Positions 27,617 to 35,991 of a stretch of 64,000 bases of DNA are shown here, piece after piece; within the stretch, counting starts at the first letter, position 1, and each line of letters opens with the position of its first letter. The notes beneath the pieces are model-generated. The model was not told the origin of the DNA. It searched no databases and saw only the letters and a program-made list of their open reading frames with translations. A program made the translations under genes and the position numbers. The DNA lies in the NCBI RefSeq assembly GCF_004793975.1, contig NZ_SRYB01000026.1, positions 6,277 through 70,276 on the forward strand. Direction: 5' to 3'. This DNA is from Lepagella muris. Its GTDB lineage: Bacteria > Bacteroidota > Bacteroidia > Bacteroidales > Muribaculaceae.

Positions 27617-27853
27617 ATGGCAGATATCGAGTCAAGAGTAAAGGCTATCATCGTAGACAAACTCACAGTAGACGAGAACGAAGTTACACCCGCAGCAGAG
27701 TTCAGCAAAGACCTCGGTGCAGATTCACTTGACACAGTAGAGCTCATCATGGAGTTCGAGAAAGAATTCGGCATCACAATTCCCGATGAGGACGCAGAGA
27801 AGATCACAACTGTAGGTGACGCCATCACATATATCGAGCAGCACGCTAACTAA
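27617..27853 (+). CDS. acpP: Acyl carrier protein
   Basis: A 78-residue acidic protein with the phosphopantetheine attachment site DLGADSLDTVELIM (Ser at about residue 37). It carries growing acyl chains for fatty-acid synthesis. fabF follows after 30 bases, the usual pairing. A -7-like TTACTTTG at 27556-27563 precedes it with one mismatch to TAnnTTTG. Confidence 0.98.
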   Translation: MADIESRVKAIIVDKLTVDENEVTPAAEFSKDLGADSLDTVELIMEFEKEFGITIPDEDAEKITTVGDAITYIEQHAN

Positions 27854-27883
27854 TTAACCCTATCCCCACACCAACTTCCCGAT

Positions 27884-29149
27884 ATGGAATTAAAAAGAGT
27901 TGTAGTAACCGGACTCGGCGCGCTCACTCCCATTGGCAATGATGCCAAGACAGCATGGGAAAATGCTGTCAACGGCGTAAGCGGAGCGGGGCCTATCACG
28001 CATTTCGATGCGTCGAAATTCAAGACTCAGTTTGCATGTGAGGTAAAAGGCTTTAATCCTGCCGATCATTTTGACCGCAAGAAAGCCCGCACCCTCGACC
28101 TCTACGCAATGTATGCCCTTGTGGCAGCCGACGAGGCAATCAATGATGCAAAGCTTGAAAATGAAAATGTAGACAAAAACCGCGTAGGTGTGATATTTGC
28201 TGCCGGCATCGGTGGTCTCCACACTTTCGAAGAGGAGGCCGGATATTTTGCCCTCCACGGTGAGGAGCAGGGTCCTAAATACAACCCTTTCTTCATTCCT
28301 AAAATGATTGCCGACATCGCTGCCGGACATATCTCCATAGAGCACAGCTTCCGCGGTCCTAACTTCGGCACCGTTTCTGCTTGTGCCTCTTCAAACAATG
28401 CACTCGTAGATGCTTTCAATCTGATACGTCTCGGAATGGCTGACGCTATTGTGGCAGGTGGCGCGGAAGCTGCCGTATTCCCTGCCGGGGTAGGTGGTTT
28501 CAACTCAATGAAAGCACTTTCCACCCGCAACGATGACCCTGCAAGTGCGTCTCGCCCATTCTCCGGCTCAAGAGATGGCTTCGTAATCGGAGAAGGTGCT
28601 GCTGCTCTCGTGCTTGAGGAACTTGAGCACGCAAAGGCTCGCGGCGCTCACATCTATGCAGAAGTCGCCGGCGGCGGCATGAGTGCGGATGCTTATCACA
28701 TCACTGCCACTCATCCCGAAGGTCTCGGTGCAAAACTTGTGATGGAGAATGCACTCAAGGATGCTGGAATGAAACCGGAAGATATTGATTATATCAATCT
28801 TCACGGCACTTCCACTCCCGTAGGCGATATCAGCGAGGCTAAGGCTATCAAAGAAGTGTTTGGTGACCACGCTTACAAAGTGAGTCTCAGCTCCACTAAA
28901 TCAATGACCGGACACCTTCTCGGTGCAGCCGGCGCTATCGAGGCTCTTTTCAGCGTGAAAGCGATTACTGATGGTATCGTGCCCCCGACTATCAACCATG
29001 TAGAGGGTGACAATGATCCTGAAGTGGACTATGACCTTGATTTCACTTTCAACAAAGCGAAAAAACGCGAAATCAATGCCGTTCTTTCAAATACGTTCGG
29101 CTTCGGAGGTCATAACGCAGCCATCATTTTTAAGAAGTATAAAGAATAA
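27884..29149 (+). CDS. fabF: Beta-ketoacyl-ACP synthase II
   Basis: A 421-residue condensing enzyme: nucleophile Cys in GTVSACASSNNALVDA (about residue 166), catalytic His in NLHGTSTPVGD and in MTGHLLGAAGA, and the terminal NTFGFGGHNAAIIF. It extends acyl-ACP with malonyl-ACP. Operon with acpP, closed by a terminator at 29170. Confidence 0.97.
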   Translation: MELKRVVVTGLGALTPIGNDAKTAWENAVNGVSGAGPITHFDASKFKTQFACEVKGFNPADHFDRKKARTLDLYAMYALVAADEAINDAKLENENVDKNRVGVIFAAGIGGLHTFEEEAGYFALHGEEQGPKYNPFFIPKMIADIAAGHISIEHSFRGPNFGTVSACASSNNALVDAFNLIRLGMADAIVAGGAEAAVFPAGVGGFNSMKALSTRNDDPASASRPFSGSRDGFVIGEGAAALVLEELEHAKARGAHIYAEVAGGGMSADAYHITATHPEGLGAKLVMENALKDAGMKPEDIDYINLHGTSTPVGDISEAKAIKEVFGDHAYKVSLSSTKSMTGHLLGAAGAIEALFSVKAITDGIVPPTINHVEGDNDPEVDYDLDFTFNKAKKREINAVLSNTFGFGGHNAAIIFKKYKE

Positions 29150-29169
29150 TTATAATTTATCTTTATATC

Positions 29170-29199
29170 AAAAAGGCGTTTCCGATGAAACGCCTTTTT
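29170..29199 (+). terminator. Intrinsic terminator after fabF
   Basis: AAAAAGGCGTTTC, loop CGAT, GAAACGCCTTTTT: a 13-bp perfect stem with T-tract, 20 bases after the fabF stop. Confidence 0.92.
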
Positions 29200-29275
29200 C
29201 TTTTCTGTGACGTATAATCTATGACGTATAATTTGCGGGGAAATAGTGAAAAATTGTTATTTGAATAGCATTTTT

Positions 29276-29306
29276 TTTGTTTTCTCACATACAGAGATTA
29301 ACTTTG
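29276..29306 (+). promoter_or_regulatory. Promoter of the small lipoprotein gene
   Basis: TTTG (29276-29279) and TAACTTTG (29299-29306) with a 19-bp gap, a full consensus match. Start near 29313, about 68 bases before the ATG. Confidence 0.7.
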
Positions 29307-29380
29307 CATCTTCATTAATGGTCAAATGATGACGTTGTTAGCAATTTCTCATCATGGGCCACTAAACAGTACATACCGAT

Positions 29381-29905
29381 ATGTCATATAATCTAAGGAA
29401 AGCCAACGCTTTATTCTGTTGCGTATTAATCTCCGCAATAGCTTTTATCTTCTCGTCATGCAGCGACGATGATCCTGTCGTAAGGACTGAATCCGATCTT
29501 GTCGGAGTATGGACCAATTCCCCTGACCACTATCTATATATAAAGTCTGACACGAAAATTTATAGCCTTTATCTACAGGAATATGAAGGGGAGACTGTAG
29601 GCATGATCGAGCCGGACGGCTATGTGTATGAACCTGCATACAATTTCATTGTATATATGGACCGAAACAGTGAGCCAGACGTATACCAGCTCATAAGCCT
29701 TGACGAAGATGAGATGGTGTGGTGCTGGGTCGATAATCTTATGGACGAGAAGTATGAGGATATGTCAAAGACAGAGATCCTGGGACAGCTAATCATGGAA
29801 GCTGACAAGGGATTCACCTTAGACATGTCGAAGACCGTCACCTATAAGAGGGTGCCTGATGAGGAATTTCAGGCAATGCTCGACAAATTCGGTCTTGAAA
29901 TCTGA
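29381..29905 (+). CDS. Small secreted lipoprotein, lipocalin-like in layout
   Basis: This 174-residue protein has a lipobox (FSSC, about residue 24-27) followed by an acidic stretch SDDDP, common in Bacteroidetes surface lipoproteins. DLVGVWTNS near the start of the mature part and the alternating strands that follow resemble lipocalin-like domains of this phylum, but no ligand residues can be named. It is a single gene between its own promoter and a hairpin. Confidence 0.7.
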   Translation: MSYNLRKANALFCCVLISAIAFIFSSCSDDDPVVRTESDLVGVWTNSPDHYLYIKSDTKIYSLYLQEYEGETVGMIEPDGYVYEPAYNFIVYMDRNSEPDVYQLISLDEDEMVWCWVDNLMDEKYEDMSKTEILGQLIMEADKGFTLDMSKTVTYKRVPDEEFQAMLDKFGLEI

Positions 29906-29929
29906 TTTTACAACCGAGAATATATGAAA

Positions 29930-29963
29930 TCGCCCCCATCCTACGACTGAAGGATGGGGGCGA
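29930..29963. terminator. Strong hairpin between convergent genes
   Basis: TCGCCCCCATCCT, an 8-base loop and its exact complement: 13 bp, very GC-rich, between the lipoprotein gene (plus) and deoC (minus). There is no clear T-tract on either side. Confidence 0.7.
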
Positions 29964-30026
29964 CCTATATTCACGAGAATCCAATATTTTAAACGAATCT
30001 TACAATCGGACGGATTTTTTAGAATC

Positions 30027-30905
30027 TCAGAAATATTTCTGTTCCTCTCCGGTCATGACAGAAAGAAGATTGTTGGCAAGACTGCTTGCCCCGATACGGA
30101 ACAGATCGCGGTTGAGCCATTCATCGCCCAGAACCTCCTTTACAATCGCATAGTAGTGCACAGCCTCTTCTGTGGTGCGGATACCACCCGCAGCCTTGAA
30201 ACCAACCTTTCTGCCGGTCTGCTCATAATATTCCTTGATGCACTCACACATTACATAAGCCGCCTCAAGCGATGCGCCGGGATAAATCTTGCCCGTGGAA
30301 GTCTTGATGAAATCCGCGTCGCTCCACATTGCAAGTATCGACGCCTCCTTGATTGCCTTAGCGGTCTTCAACGCTCCCGTTTCAAGAATCACCTTTAGTT
30401 TCGCATCCTTGGCGGTATGCTTCAATTCTATCAGCTCATCACAGAGTTCCTCATAATTCTTATCGCGAAGATAGCCAAGATTCATCACCACGTCAACCTC
30501 ATTGGCACCTCCTGCCACGGCAAGTGCCACGTCTGCCACCTTCACAGCCGTGAATGTCTGACTTGAGGGGAAACCACCCGCCACAACTGCCACGTCAACA
30601 CCTGTGACGTCAAGATTTGAGCTGACCACCTCTGCGAAATTACTATAGACACATATCGCAGCCACGCTATCGTATTGCGGATAATCATTGTCGAAATCGT
30701 TTACACGGCGAGTGAATGCAGCGACGCTCTCCTGGCTGTCTTCTGTGCTCAATGTCGTGAGATCTATCGAACTGAAAAGAAACTTATAGACATCGGGGGT
30801 GGCATACGTCGCAGATTTCTCAACTATCTTGCTGACTTCAGCTGCTACCGATGCATCGTCTGCGACAACCTTGCTGTCGCTCAATGTTTTCTCATATCTA
30901 TCCAT
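30027..30905 (-). CDS. deoC: Deoxyribose-phosphate aldolase
   Basis: A 292-residue class I aldolase that splits 2-deoxyribose 5-phosphate to acetaldehyde and glyceraldehyde 3-phosphate in deoxynucleoside breakdown. Visible are GANEVDVVMNLGYL, KVILETGAL, the Schiff-base lysine region ADFIKTSTGK and the second lysine in VGFKAAGGIRT. It is longer than E. coli DeoC by an N-terminal helical stretch, as usual in Bacteroidetes. Confidence 0.95.
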   Translation of the reverse strand: MDRYEKTLSDSKVVADDASVAAEVSKIVEKSATYATPDVYKFLFSSIDLTTLSTEDSQESVAAFTRRVNDFDNDYPQYDSVAAICVYSNFAEVVSSNLDVTGVDVAVVAGGFPSSQTFTAVKVADVALAVAGGANEVDVVMNLGYLRDKNYEELCDELIELKHTAKDAKLKVILETGALKTAKAIKEASILAMWSDADFIKTSTGKIYPGASLEAAYVMCECIKEYYEQTGRKVGFKAAGGIRTTEEAVHYYAIVKEVLGDEWLNRDLFRIGASSLANNLLSVMTGEEQKYF

Positions 30906-30987
30906 ATTTTCTGTTTTTATGGTACCAAATATATTTTCTTAACACACGAATCACACTATCGTTTATACCGGTGGGGTCAACACCATC

Positions 30988-31647
30988 TTATTTCCGGCGC
31001 GGGGCTATGCGGTCCGGATTCTGCTTCAGGAACTGTTCCCATGATTTCGCACCCTTCTCCACCTTAGGCTTACCCGTCTCATAAAAATGGGTCAATGCCG
31101 CCGCAAGTGCATCTGTGGCATCAAGAAGACGCGGCATATTCTCCTGAGGTATCCTAAGGATATGGCGGAGCATGTTGGCAACCTGTTCCTTTGACGCCGA
31201 CCCGCTTCCCGTGACAGATTGCTTTATTGAAAGAGGGGCATACTCGCAGATAGGTATGTCGCGCGACAATGCCGCTGCCATAGCCACTCCCTGCGCACGT
31301 CCAAGCTTGAGCATTGACTGCACATTCTTTCCAAAGAAGGGAGCCTCTATGGCAAGCTCATCCGGCAGATATTGCTCCACAAGACCCGTGACACGTTCAA
31401 ATATCCTTGCCAAACGCAGGTAATGGCTCTCAAACTTACTGAGCTGTATCACTCCCATCACTATCACCGATGGTTGCTTTCCGTTTATGCCGAGCACTCC
31501 ATACCCCATGACGTTGGTGCCAGGGTCTATACCCATTATCACCCTTTCGAAATCATGTTCCGGTCTGATCTTACGGGTTATTGTGTGAGTTGACTGAGTT
31601 TCCACTCCTGAGCCGGTTTTAAGCCCGCTGGAACTATTTTCATTCAT
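30988..31647 (-). CDS. ruvC: Holliday junction resolvase RuvC
   Basis: A 219-residue protein with the catalytic acids in IMGIDPGTNVMGYGVL (Asp), ELAIEAPFFGKN (Glu) and LLDATDALAAALTHF (Asp/His). It cuts Holliday junctions with RuvAB. About 35 unstructured residues precede the core; the upstream ATG is kept because it overlaps the end of the DUF4286 gene by 8 bases (ATGAATGA), a typical coupling. An ATG just before GIDPGT would be too short. Confidence 0.95.
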   Translation of the reverse strand: MNENSSSGLKTGSGVETQSTHTITRKIRPEHDFERVIMGIDPGTNVMGYGVLGINGKQPSVIVMGVIQLSKFESHYLRLARIFERVTGLVEQYLPDELAIEAPFFGKNVQSMLKLGRAQGVAMAAALSRDIPICEYAPLSIKQSVTGSGSASKEQVANMLRHILRIPQENMPRLLDATDALAAALTHFYETGKPKVEKGAKSWEQFLKQNPDRIAPRRK

Positions 31648-31969
31648 AGGACAAGACTTCCATCAACGTGATGAAAAAAGCGGCGTGTGGACCAAATTTT
31701 GCATTGAATCTTCCCAACACCTCCGGCAGACGGATGTCATGCCAGTCATGAGCCTCTTTTTCTGTGTAAAATTCAGCCTGAAGTGCGATACTCAGACCAT
31801 GCTCCGGTCCGGGTTTCTCTCCCCCTGCCTCAACCACGGTCTGCAGACGTGGATTGCACGCCGACCCCTCAGACGGAAAAAGAAGAGGCAACGCCTCCGT
31901 TCTTATCCATCCGAGAAAATTCTCCTTCATATAGGGGGCAATGACAAATGTAATATTATAGATATACAT
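31640..31969 (-). CDS. DUF4286 family protein
   Basis: A 109-residue cytoplasmic protein starting MYIYNITFVIAPYMKENFLGW, which is the conserved N-terminus of this Bacteroidetes family; the frame upstream of 31969 is not conserved-looking. No function is known. It sits directly upstream of, and overlaps, ruvC, an association seen in this phylum. Confidence 0.8.
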   Translation of the reverse strand: MYIYNITFVIAPYMKENFLGWIRTEALPLLFPSEGSACNPRLQTVVEAGGEKPGPEHGLSIALQAEFYTEKEAHDWHDIRLPEVLGRFNAKFGPHAAFFITLMEVLSYE

Positions 31970-32076
31970 ATTTTCTGATTTAAATAAATTCCCTGCAAAT
32001 CCTGCTTGAACATAAAAAAACGGCATGCTTTCACAAACACGCCGCCAAAACAAAATTATGAAAAACATTCAACGCT

Positions 32077-32092
32077 ATGCTGCAAGCAGCAT
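32077..32092 (-). terminator. Possible terminator after tRNA-Thr
   Basis: ATGCTG / CAGCAT hairpin 7 bases past the tRNA 3' end, followed further on by a short T-run on the minus strand. Modest stem, so only tentative. Confidence 0.4.
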
Positions 32093-32098
32093 TTCCTG

Positions 32099-32172
32099 AG
32101 CCTCTTGTCGGATTCGAACCAACGACCCCGAGATTACAAATCACGTGCTCTGGCCAACTGAGCTAAAGAGGC
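32099..32172 (-). tRNA. tRNA-Thr (anticodon TGT)
   Basis: Cloverleaf on the minus strand: acceptor GCCTCTT/AAGAGGC, D arm GCTC...GAGC, anticodon loop TTTGTAA with anticodon TGT (reads ACA, Thr), T arm with GGTTCGAATCC. The anticodon stem has one T-T mismatch. The CCA end is not encoded. It lies 4 bases after the SRP RNA and is probably cut from the same transcript. Confidence 0.93.
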
Positions 32173-32176
32173 AAGT

Positions 32177-32271
32177 GGATGAGCGATCTGCATCGCACAG
32201 CTCAACCCGCTACCCTTGCTTCGGTCAAGATCTGGGGGATTTACGGGGAGCACGTCGTGCAGGACTCACCC
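32177..32271 (-). ncRNA. ffs: Signal recognition particle RNA (small, 4.5S-type)
   Basis: On the minus strand about 95 bases fold into one long rod: GGGTGAG at the 5' end pairs with CTCATCC at the 3' end, then TGCA/TGCA, GCTC/GAGC, CCCGT/GCGGG. Near the tip is ATCCCCCAG...AGCAAGGGTAGC, matching the domain IV core of bacterial SRP RNA that binds Ffh (CCCCCAG ... AGCAAGGGTAAGC in many species). A full-consensus promoter ends 4 bases before the 5' G. It targets the ribosome to the membrane with Ffh and FtsY. The tip loop differs from the usual GGAA. Confidence 0.82.
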
Positions 32272-32275
32272 ACTG

Positions 32276-32307
32276 CAAAGTTAGACATTATTTCGATACT
32301 GACCAAA
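32276..32307 (-). promoter_or_regulatory. Promoter of the ffs - tRNA-Thr transcript
   Basis: Minus strand TTTG (32307-32304) and TAACTTTG (32283-32276) with a 20-bp gap; both boxes perfect. The expected start coincides with the 5' end of the SRP RNA at 32271. Confidence 0.8.
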
Positions 32308-32339
32308 CATTTTTCCATATTTTATTTGCTAAAAAACAT

Positions 32340-32373
32340 AAAAGGCTGATACATCTCTTTGTATCAACCTTTT
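32340..32373. terminator. Terminator after the GH43 gene
   Basis: AAAAGG-TGATACA pairs with TGTATCA-CCTTTT with one mismatch. On the minus strand it is followed by TTATGTTTTTT, 63 bases after the GH43 stop. Confidence 0.75.
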
Positions 32374-32436
32374 CCATTTTCTTATTTTTTACGCATTTTT
32401 TAGCTATTGTTGCCACATTTCAATGAGGATCGAGGA

Positions 32437-33435
32437 TTATCTGCGTATGACGGGACGCTCCCCCTTTTCCGTCGGATGTCCGGATGCAGTGCGGGGCCAG
32501 CCATTTTCGTCCCAATATATCCGATCGAGATATACCTTACGCCCTACTTCATAGTCTGCCTTATCCCAACCATGATAGAGCATCCATTGCTGTCCGGCAT
32601 CATCTGTCACGAAGTTGGCATTGTGTCCGGGACCCGCCACCTTGTCATCACCCTCATGCATAAGGGAGAATCCATTATCAAGTGCCGGACGTCCATCCTT
32701 GTCAACATACGGCCCGAAGAGTTGCTTGGAACGAGCCACAACCACGTGATACGTGCTCCTGTCCTCGTCACAACAGCTGCCTGCCGAACCGACAAGATAG
32801 TAATATCCGTCATGCTTCAAGATATTGGTGCCTTCCGTAAGCGTTCCGGCTATACGCACCGGAGCGGCACCCGGTTTGACACGGAGCCCGTCTTCGGTAA
32901 GTTCTATGCCGTAGATACCCCTGAAGCTACCCCAGAAGAGATATTTCTTCCCGTCATCCTCAATGTAAAACGGATCTATACTGTTCTGCACCCCGATCTC
33001 TTTGCTGATAAACATCTTCCCCATGTCGGTGAATGGTCCTTCCGGTGAATCTGACGTGGCTACTCCTATGCCACATTCCCATTCCCCTCCCCATCTTGAC
33101 TTGGAATAATAGAGCACATATTTATCGCCGATCTTCTGGATGTCGGGTGCCCATATCATTCCGTCGGGCACCATCTGCGGACGTGTCTCTTCAGTAAATG
33201 CCGTCCCCACGAATTTCCAGTCTACAAGATTGTCCGACTTAAAAATAGGCAGGTTTCTCGTGTTCTCGGTAGCATAGAGATAGTATGTTCCCTTTCCGTC
33301 GCGTATCACCGTCGGGTCGGGTGCACTTACTGATATGACAGGATTCGTGTAGTGCTTAGGTTTCTTTGCCGATACAGGCAATACCGCTCCGGCAATTAAT
33401 ACTGCTGAAATAATTCTGATTTTAGATCTGTCCAT
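32437..33435 (-). CDS. Glycoside hydrolase family 43 (arabinan-type)
   Basis: A 332-residue secreted enzyme with a signal peptide (residues 1-23, cleavage near VSA-KK). It forms a five-bladed propeller with the three GH43 acids in ISVSAPDPTVIRDG (Asp base), NSIDPFYIEDDG (Asp) and LTEGTNILKHDGYY (Glu acid). The family removes arabinose or xylose from plant polysaccharides; an alpha-L-arabinosidase or arabinanase role is likely. It lies downstream of another secreted hydrolase (33595) and together they look like a small glycan-degrading unit without a SusCD pair. Confidence 0.88.
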   Translation of the reverse strand: MDRSKIRIISAVLIAGAVLPVSAKKPKHYTNPVISVSAPDPTVIRDGKGTYYLYATENTRNLPIFKSDNLVDWKFVGTAFTEETRPQMVPDGMIWAPDIQKIGDKYVLYYSKSRWGGEWECGIGVATSDSPEGPFTDMGKMFISKEIGVQNSIDPFYIEDDGKKYLFWGSFRGIYGIELTEDGLRVKPGAAPVRIAGTLTEGTNILKHDGYYYLVGSAGSCCDEDRSTYHVVVARSKQLFGPYVDKDGRPALDNGFSLMHEGDDKVAGPGHNANFVTDDAGQQWMLYHGWDKADYEVGRKVYLDRIYWDENGWPRTASGHPTEKGERPVIRR

Positions 33436-33551
33436 AATGTTCTCTTTTTTTTATTTTATGAAGGATAAAATTAAAAAATATAAGACGACAGGATTAGGGA
33501 CAAGTAAAATTAGAGATAATTATAATAAGCAATAGTTAAAAGCAAGAGAGA

Positions 33552-33578
33552 GGGAAAAGACGCCTTGGGTCTCTTCCC
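33552..33578 (-). terminator. Hairpin between the two glycosidase genes
   Basis: On the minus strand GGGAAGAGAC pairs with GTCTTTTCCC (one G-U) around a 7-base loop, 17 bases past the stop of the gene at 33595. A short pyrimidine tract TCTCTCTTGCTTTT follows. The GH43 gene may therefore have its own promoter. Confidence 0.6.
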
Positions 33579-33594
33579 CCTCCCTATTTGCAGA

Positions 33595-35925
33595 TCACTT
33601 CACCCTTTCTATGACCACGCCGTCGATAAGGGCGTGGTTAGTGTGAAGGTTCATGTTCTCATCTTCCGGATTCAGCACAAGTTTTATTTCGTGTGTGCCC
33701 GGCGCAAGCATCACTCTTACGCTGTTGGTCATTCCCCAATCATTCCAGTTGCCGACACCTCGGTGGGGCATGACGATTGTGCCCACATCTTTGCCATCTA
33801 CATAAAGACTTCTGACGGCTGCCTTATTCTCTGTATTTACAGGTCCGTTTCCATTGGCATAACGGAATGAGAGCGCATACTCTCCACCGGGCAGTTCTGC
33901 ATCACCGGTCTTTATAGTCATGACCACCGGGGCTGACGAATGATCCGTCTCCACGAATCCATTTCCACGATACCCCTCAACCTTATTGTTTTCGGGCGCG
34001 TATGACACTTCAGGAGATGCCACTGAAAGCTTCTCCCCCGCCATGTCGAAGAATCCATGCAGACGATTGCTACGCGGCTCTGAGGCGAAGCTTTGTGTGC
34101 CGTTTGACGACACGCCTATTACCTGCCATTCCCCCTCTTCCGTTGCCGGCCATGAAGTCTGGCGAGTGCGTCCCACCTCCTTGCCGTCACGTAGCACAAT
34201 GTATCCGGCGATATACTCTATCGGGTTCCATTCAAGTATATTCAAGACCGGCACGCCTGCCTTTGCCAGTCGGCTGTCGGTGGAGAGCCAAGTCTGAGGC
34301 GTGAGCGGTGCCTTGGAATTATTCACCTTATTAATCTTCATCGGAGAGATCGGCTCGTCTGCCATTGTCACGACAATATCCACATTCCCCTTCAGTTTCT
34401 TCGCAGGGATAAGAGTGCCGTTCTTTATGTCAAACTCCTTTCCGTCTACAGTCATTGACTTCACCTTATCTCCATACCCTTTCACAGTCACGTTGAGCCG
34501 TGCTCCACGATAAGGGAAATCCGACAATGTGCGATCGGCTGCAAGAGCTTTCGGCACAAACGGATATATTCTGAGACCATCCTTCTCGAAGTTCAGTCCG
34601 AAAAGGATGCGGTTGGTGAGCGCGAGATTTCCGGCAAGACTCCAGAGCATGTTGGAGGAGTTCAGCTCGGTGAATATATCGCCATTATCAAGATTGAAAT
34701 TCTCCTTATTAGTTGCGAAAAGAGCAGCCGGGCGTATGACGCTTCCGATACCCTCCATCACACCCTGTTCGTTACCGGCCTTCGCCTGTGCGAGTGTCCA
34801 GTAAGATGCCACGAAGGGCCACAGGGCATTATTATGGTAATTGGGCATGTCGGCAATCTGCGGATAGAATATCGCCGGACCAAACTTCGTGGTCGGGTTA
34901 TTCTCCGAGATTGATTTCTGACGGTCGGCGGGCGCAATGTCATAAAGTATGGCAAGAGCCTCACCGAGAGTCTCGGCACGCGGATTGAGAATCTTATTGT
35001 CGCGTCCGTAAGTGTACATACCGTAGTAGCCCTTGTCAGGCATCCAGAAAGTTTTGTCGATTGCAGCCGACAATGTCTCCGACTCCTTCTTATATTCGGC
35101 ACTCTCCACCTTCTTACCGAGTTCGGCAGCCATCTCCGACGCGCAATTGAGGGCAGCCGCATACAGCACGTTTGTGCCCATCGCCTCGCTCTGGGATATG
35201 TCTGCCACCTGCATCCATTTCGGATAGCTCTGCTCTCTCCAGTCGATAAATGATGTCTCACCCTTCACAAGCCCCTTGTCGCTCATGACTGTCTTGGCAT
35301 CCTTTGCCAACGAACGCTGCACGATGGGATATACCGTCTCAAGCCATTTCTTGTCGCCGGTCACTTTATATATCTCCCATGCTGCCACGGTCCATATCAT
35401 CCTGTCGGTAGAGATTGGCCATGCGCCACCCGATCCGGTGTCCTGTATGATCTGCCCCTCCTTATTGACCTTCTTCATCAGAGAGATCATCGATGCTTCC
35501 GGCTGTAGAGCTGCCATGGAGAGGATGATGGAGTAGCTGACGTCACGAGTCCACACGCCTGCCCATTCCTTACCGGTGCGGAGAGTCGTGTCTGGCTCTA
35601 CGGCATTCACCATCTCATCGAGACCCATATTATAGATAGCCTCCATCAGACGGTTTCCACCACTCACTTTCGGATATGCGGAGAGATCGTTCTTCCTCTT
35701 CCATACCTGATCTATGGGCATGAAGTAGCCGGGACGCCCCTTATACGTGGAGCGTATCTCGTATGGGTTGACTGTCCATGCCTTGAATTCATCCTGGTAG
35801 AGAGTATCCCCTTTCCAAGTATAGGCATCGGTAGCCACCACCACATCATCTGATGCATGAGCGGCGCCACACCCGCCAATGAGTGCGACGCCCCCCATAA
35901 ATGTTGAAATGTTCTTTCGATTCAT
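33595..35925 (-). CDS. Secreted six-hairpin glycosidase with C-terminal carbohydrate-binding-like domain
   Basis: A 776-residue protein. The N-terminus is a signal peptide with a possible lipobox (LIGGC). Residues about 90-480 form an (alpha/alpha)6 toroid of the debranching-enzyme/rhamnosidase kind: GVWTRDVSYSIILSMAAL, GSGGAWPISTDRMIW, YHNNALWPFVASYWTLAQA and NSSNMLWSLAGNLAL. Residues about 480-560 are a beta domain and about 640-776 a CBM35-like jelly roll ending HALIDGVVIERV. Asp and Glu in the RD, TDR and ELNSSN segments are candidate catalytic acids. Family-level substrate cannot be read; with the GH43 neighbour a plant or host glycan is likely. Confidence 0.75.
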   Translation of the reverse strand: MNRKNISTFMGGVALIGGCGAAHASDDVVVATDAYTWKGDTLYQDEFKAWTVNPYEIRSTYKGRPGYFMPIDQVWKRKNDLSAYPKVSGGNRLMEAIYNMGLDEMVNAVEPDTTLRTGKEWAGVWTRDVSYSIILSMAALQPEASMISLMKKVNKEGQIIQDTGSGGAWPISTDRMIWTVAAWEIYKVTGDKKWLETVYPIVQRSLAKDAKTVMSDKGLVKGETSFIDWREQSYPKWMQVADISQSEAMGTNVLYAAALNCASEMAAELGKKVESAEYKKESETLSAAIDKTFWMPDKGYYGMYTYGRDNKILNPRAETLGEALAILYDIAPADRQKSISENNPTTKFGPAIFYPQIADMPNYHNNALWPFVASYWTLAQAKAGNEQGVMEGIGSVIRPAALFATNKENFNLDNGDIFTELNSSNMLWSLAGNLALTNRILFGLNFEKDGLRIYPFVPKALAADRTLSDFPYRGARLNVTVKGYGDKVKSMTVDGKEFDIKNGTLIPAKKLKGNVDIVVTMADEPISPMKINKVNNSKAPLTPQTWLSTDSRLAKAGVPVLNILEWNPIEYIAGYIVLRDGKEVGRTRQTSWPATEEGEWQVIGVSSNGTQSFASEPRSNRLHGFFDMAGEKLSVASPEVSYAPENNKVEGYRGNGFVETDHSSAPVVMTIKTGDAELPGGEYALSFRYANGNGPVNTENKAAVRSLYVDGKDVGTIVMPHRGVGNWNDWGMTNSVRVMLAPGTHEIKLVLNPEDENMNLHTNHALIDGVVIERVK

Positions 35926-35991
35926 TATTCAGGATTATAAAATTTAGGTATACTATTATTGAGGTCGGTTAACCTTTATTTATTCCATCAG

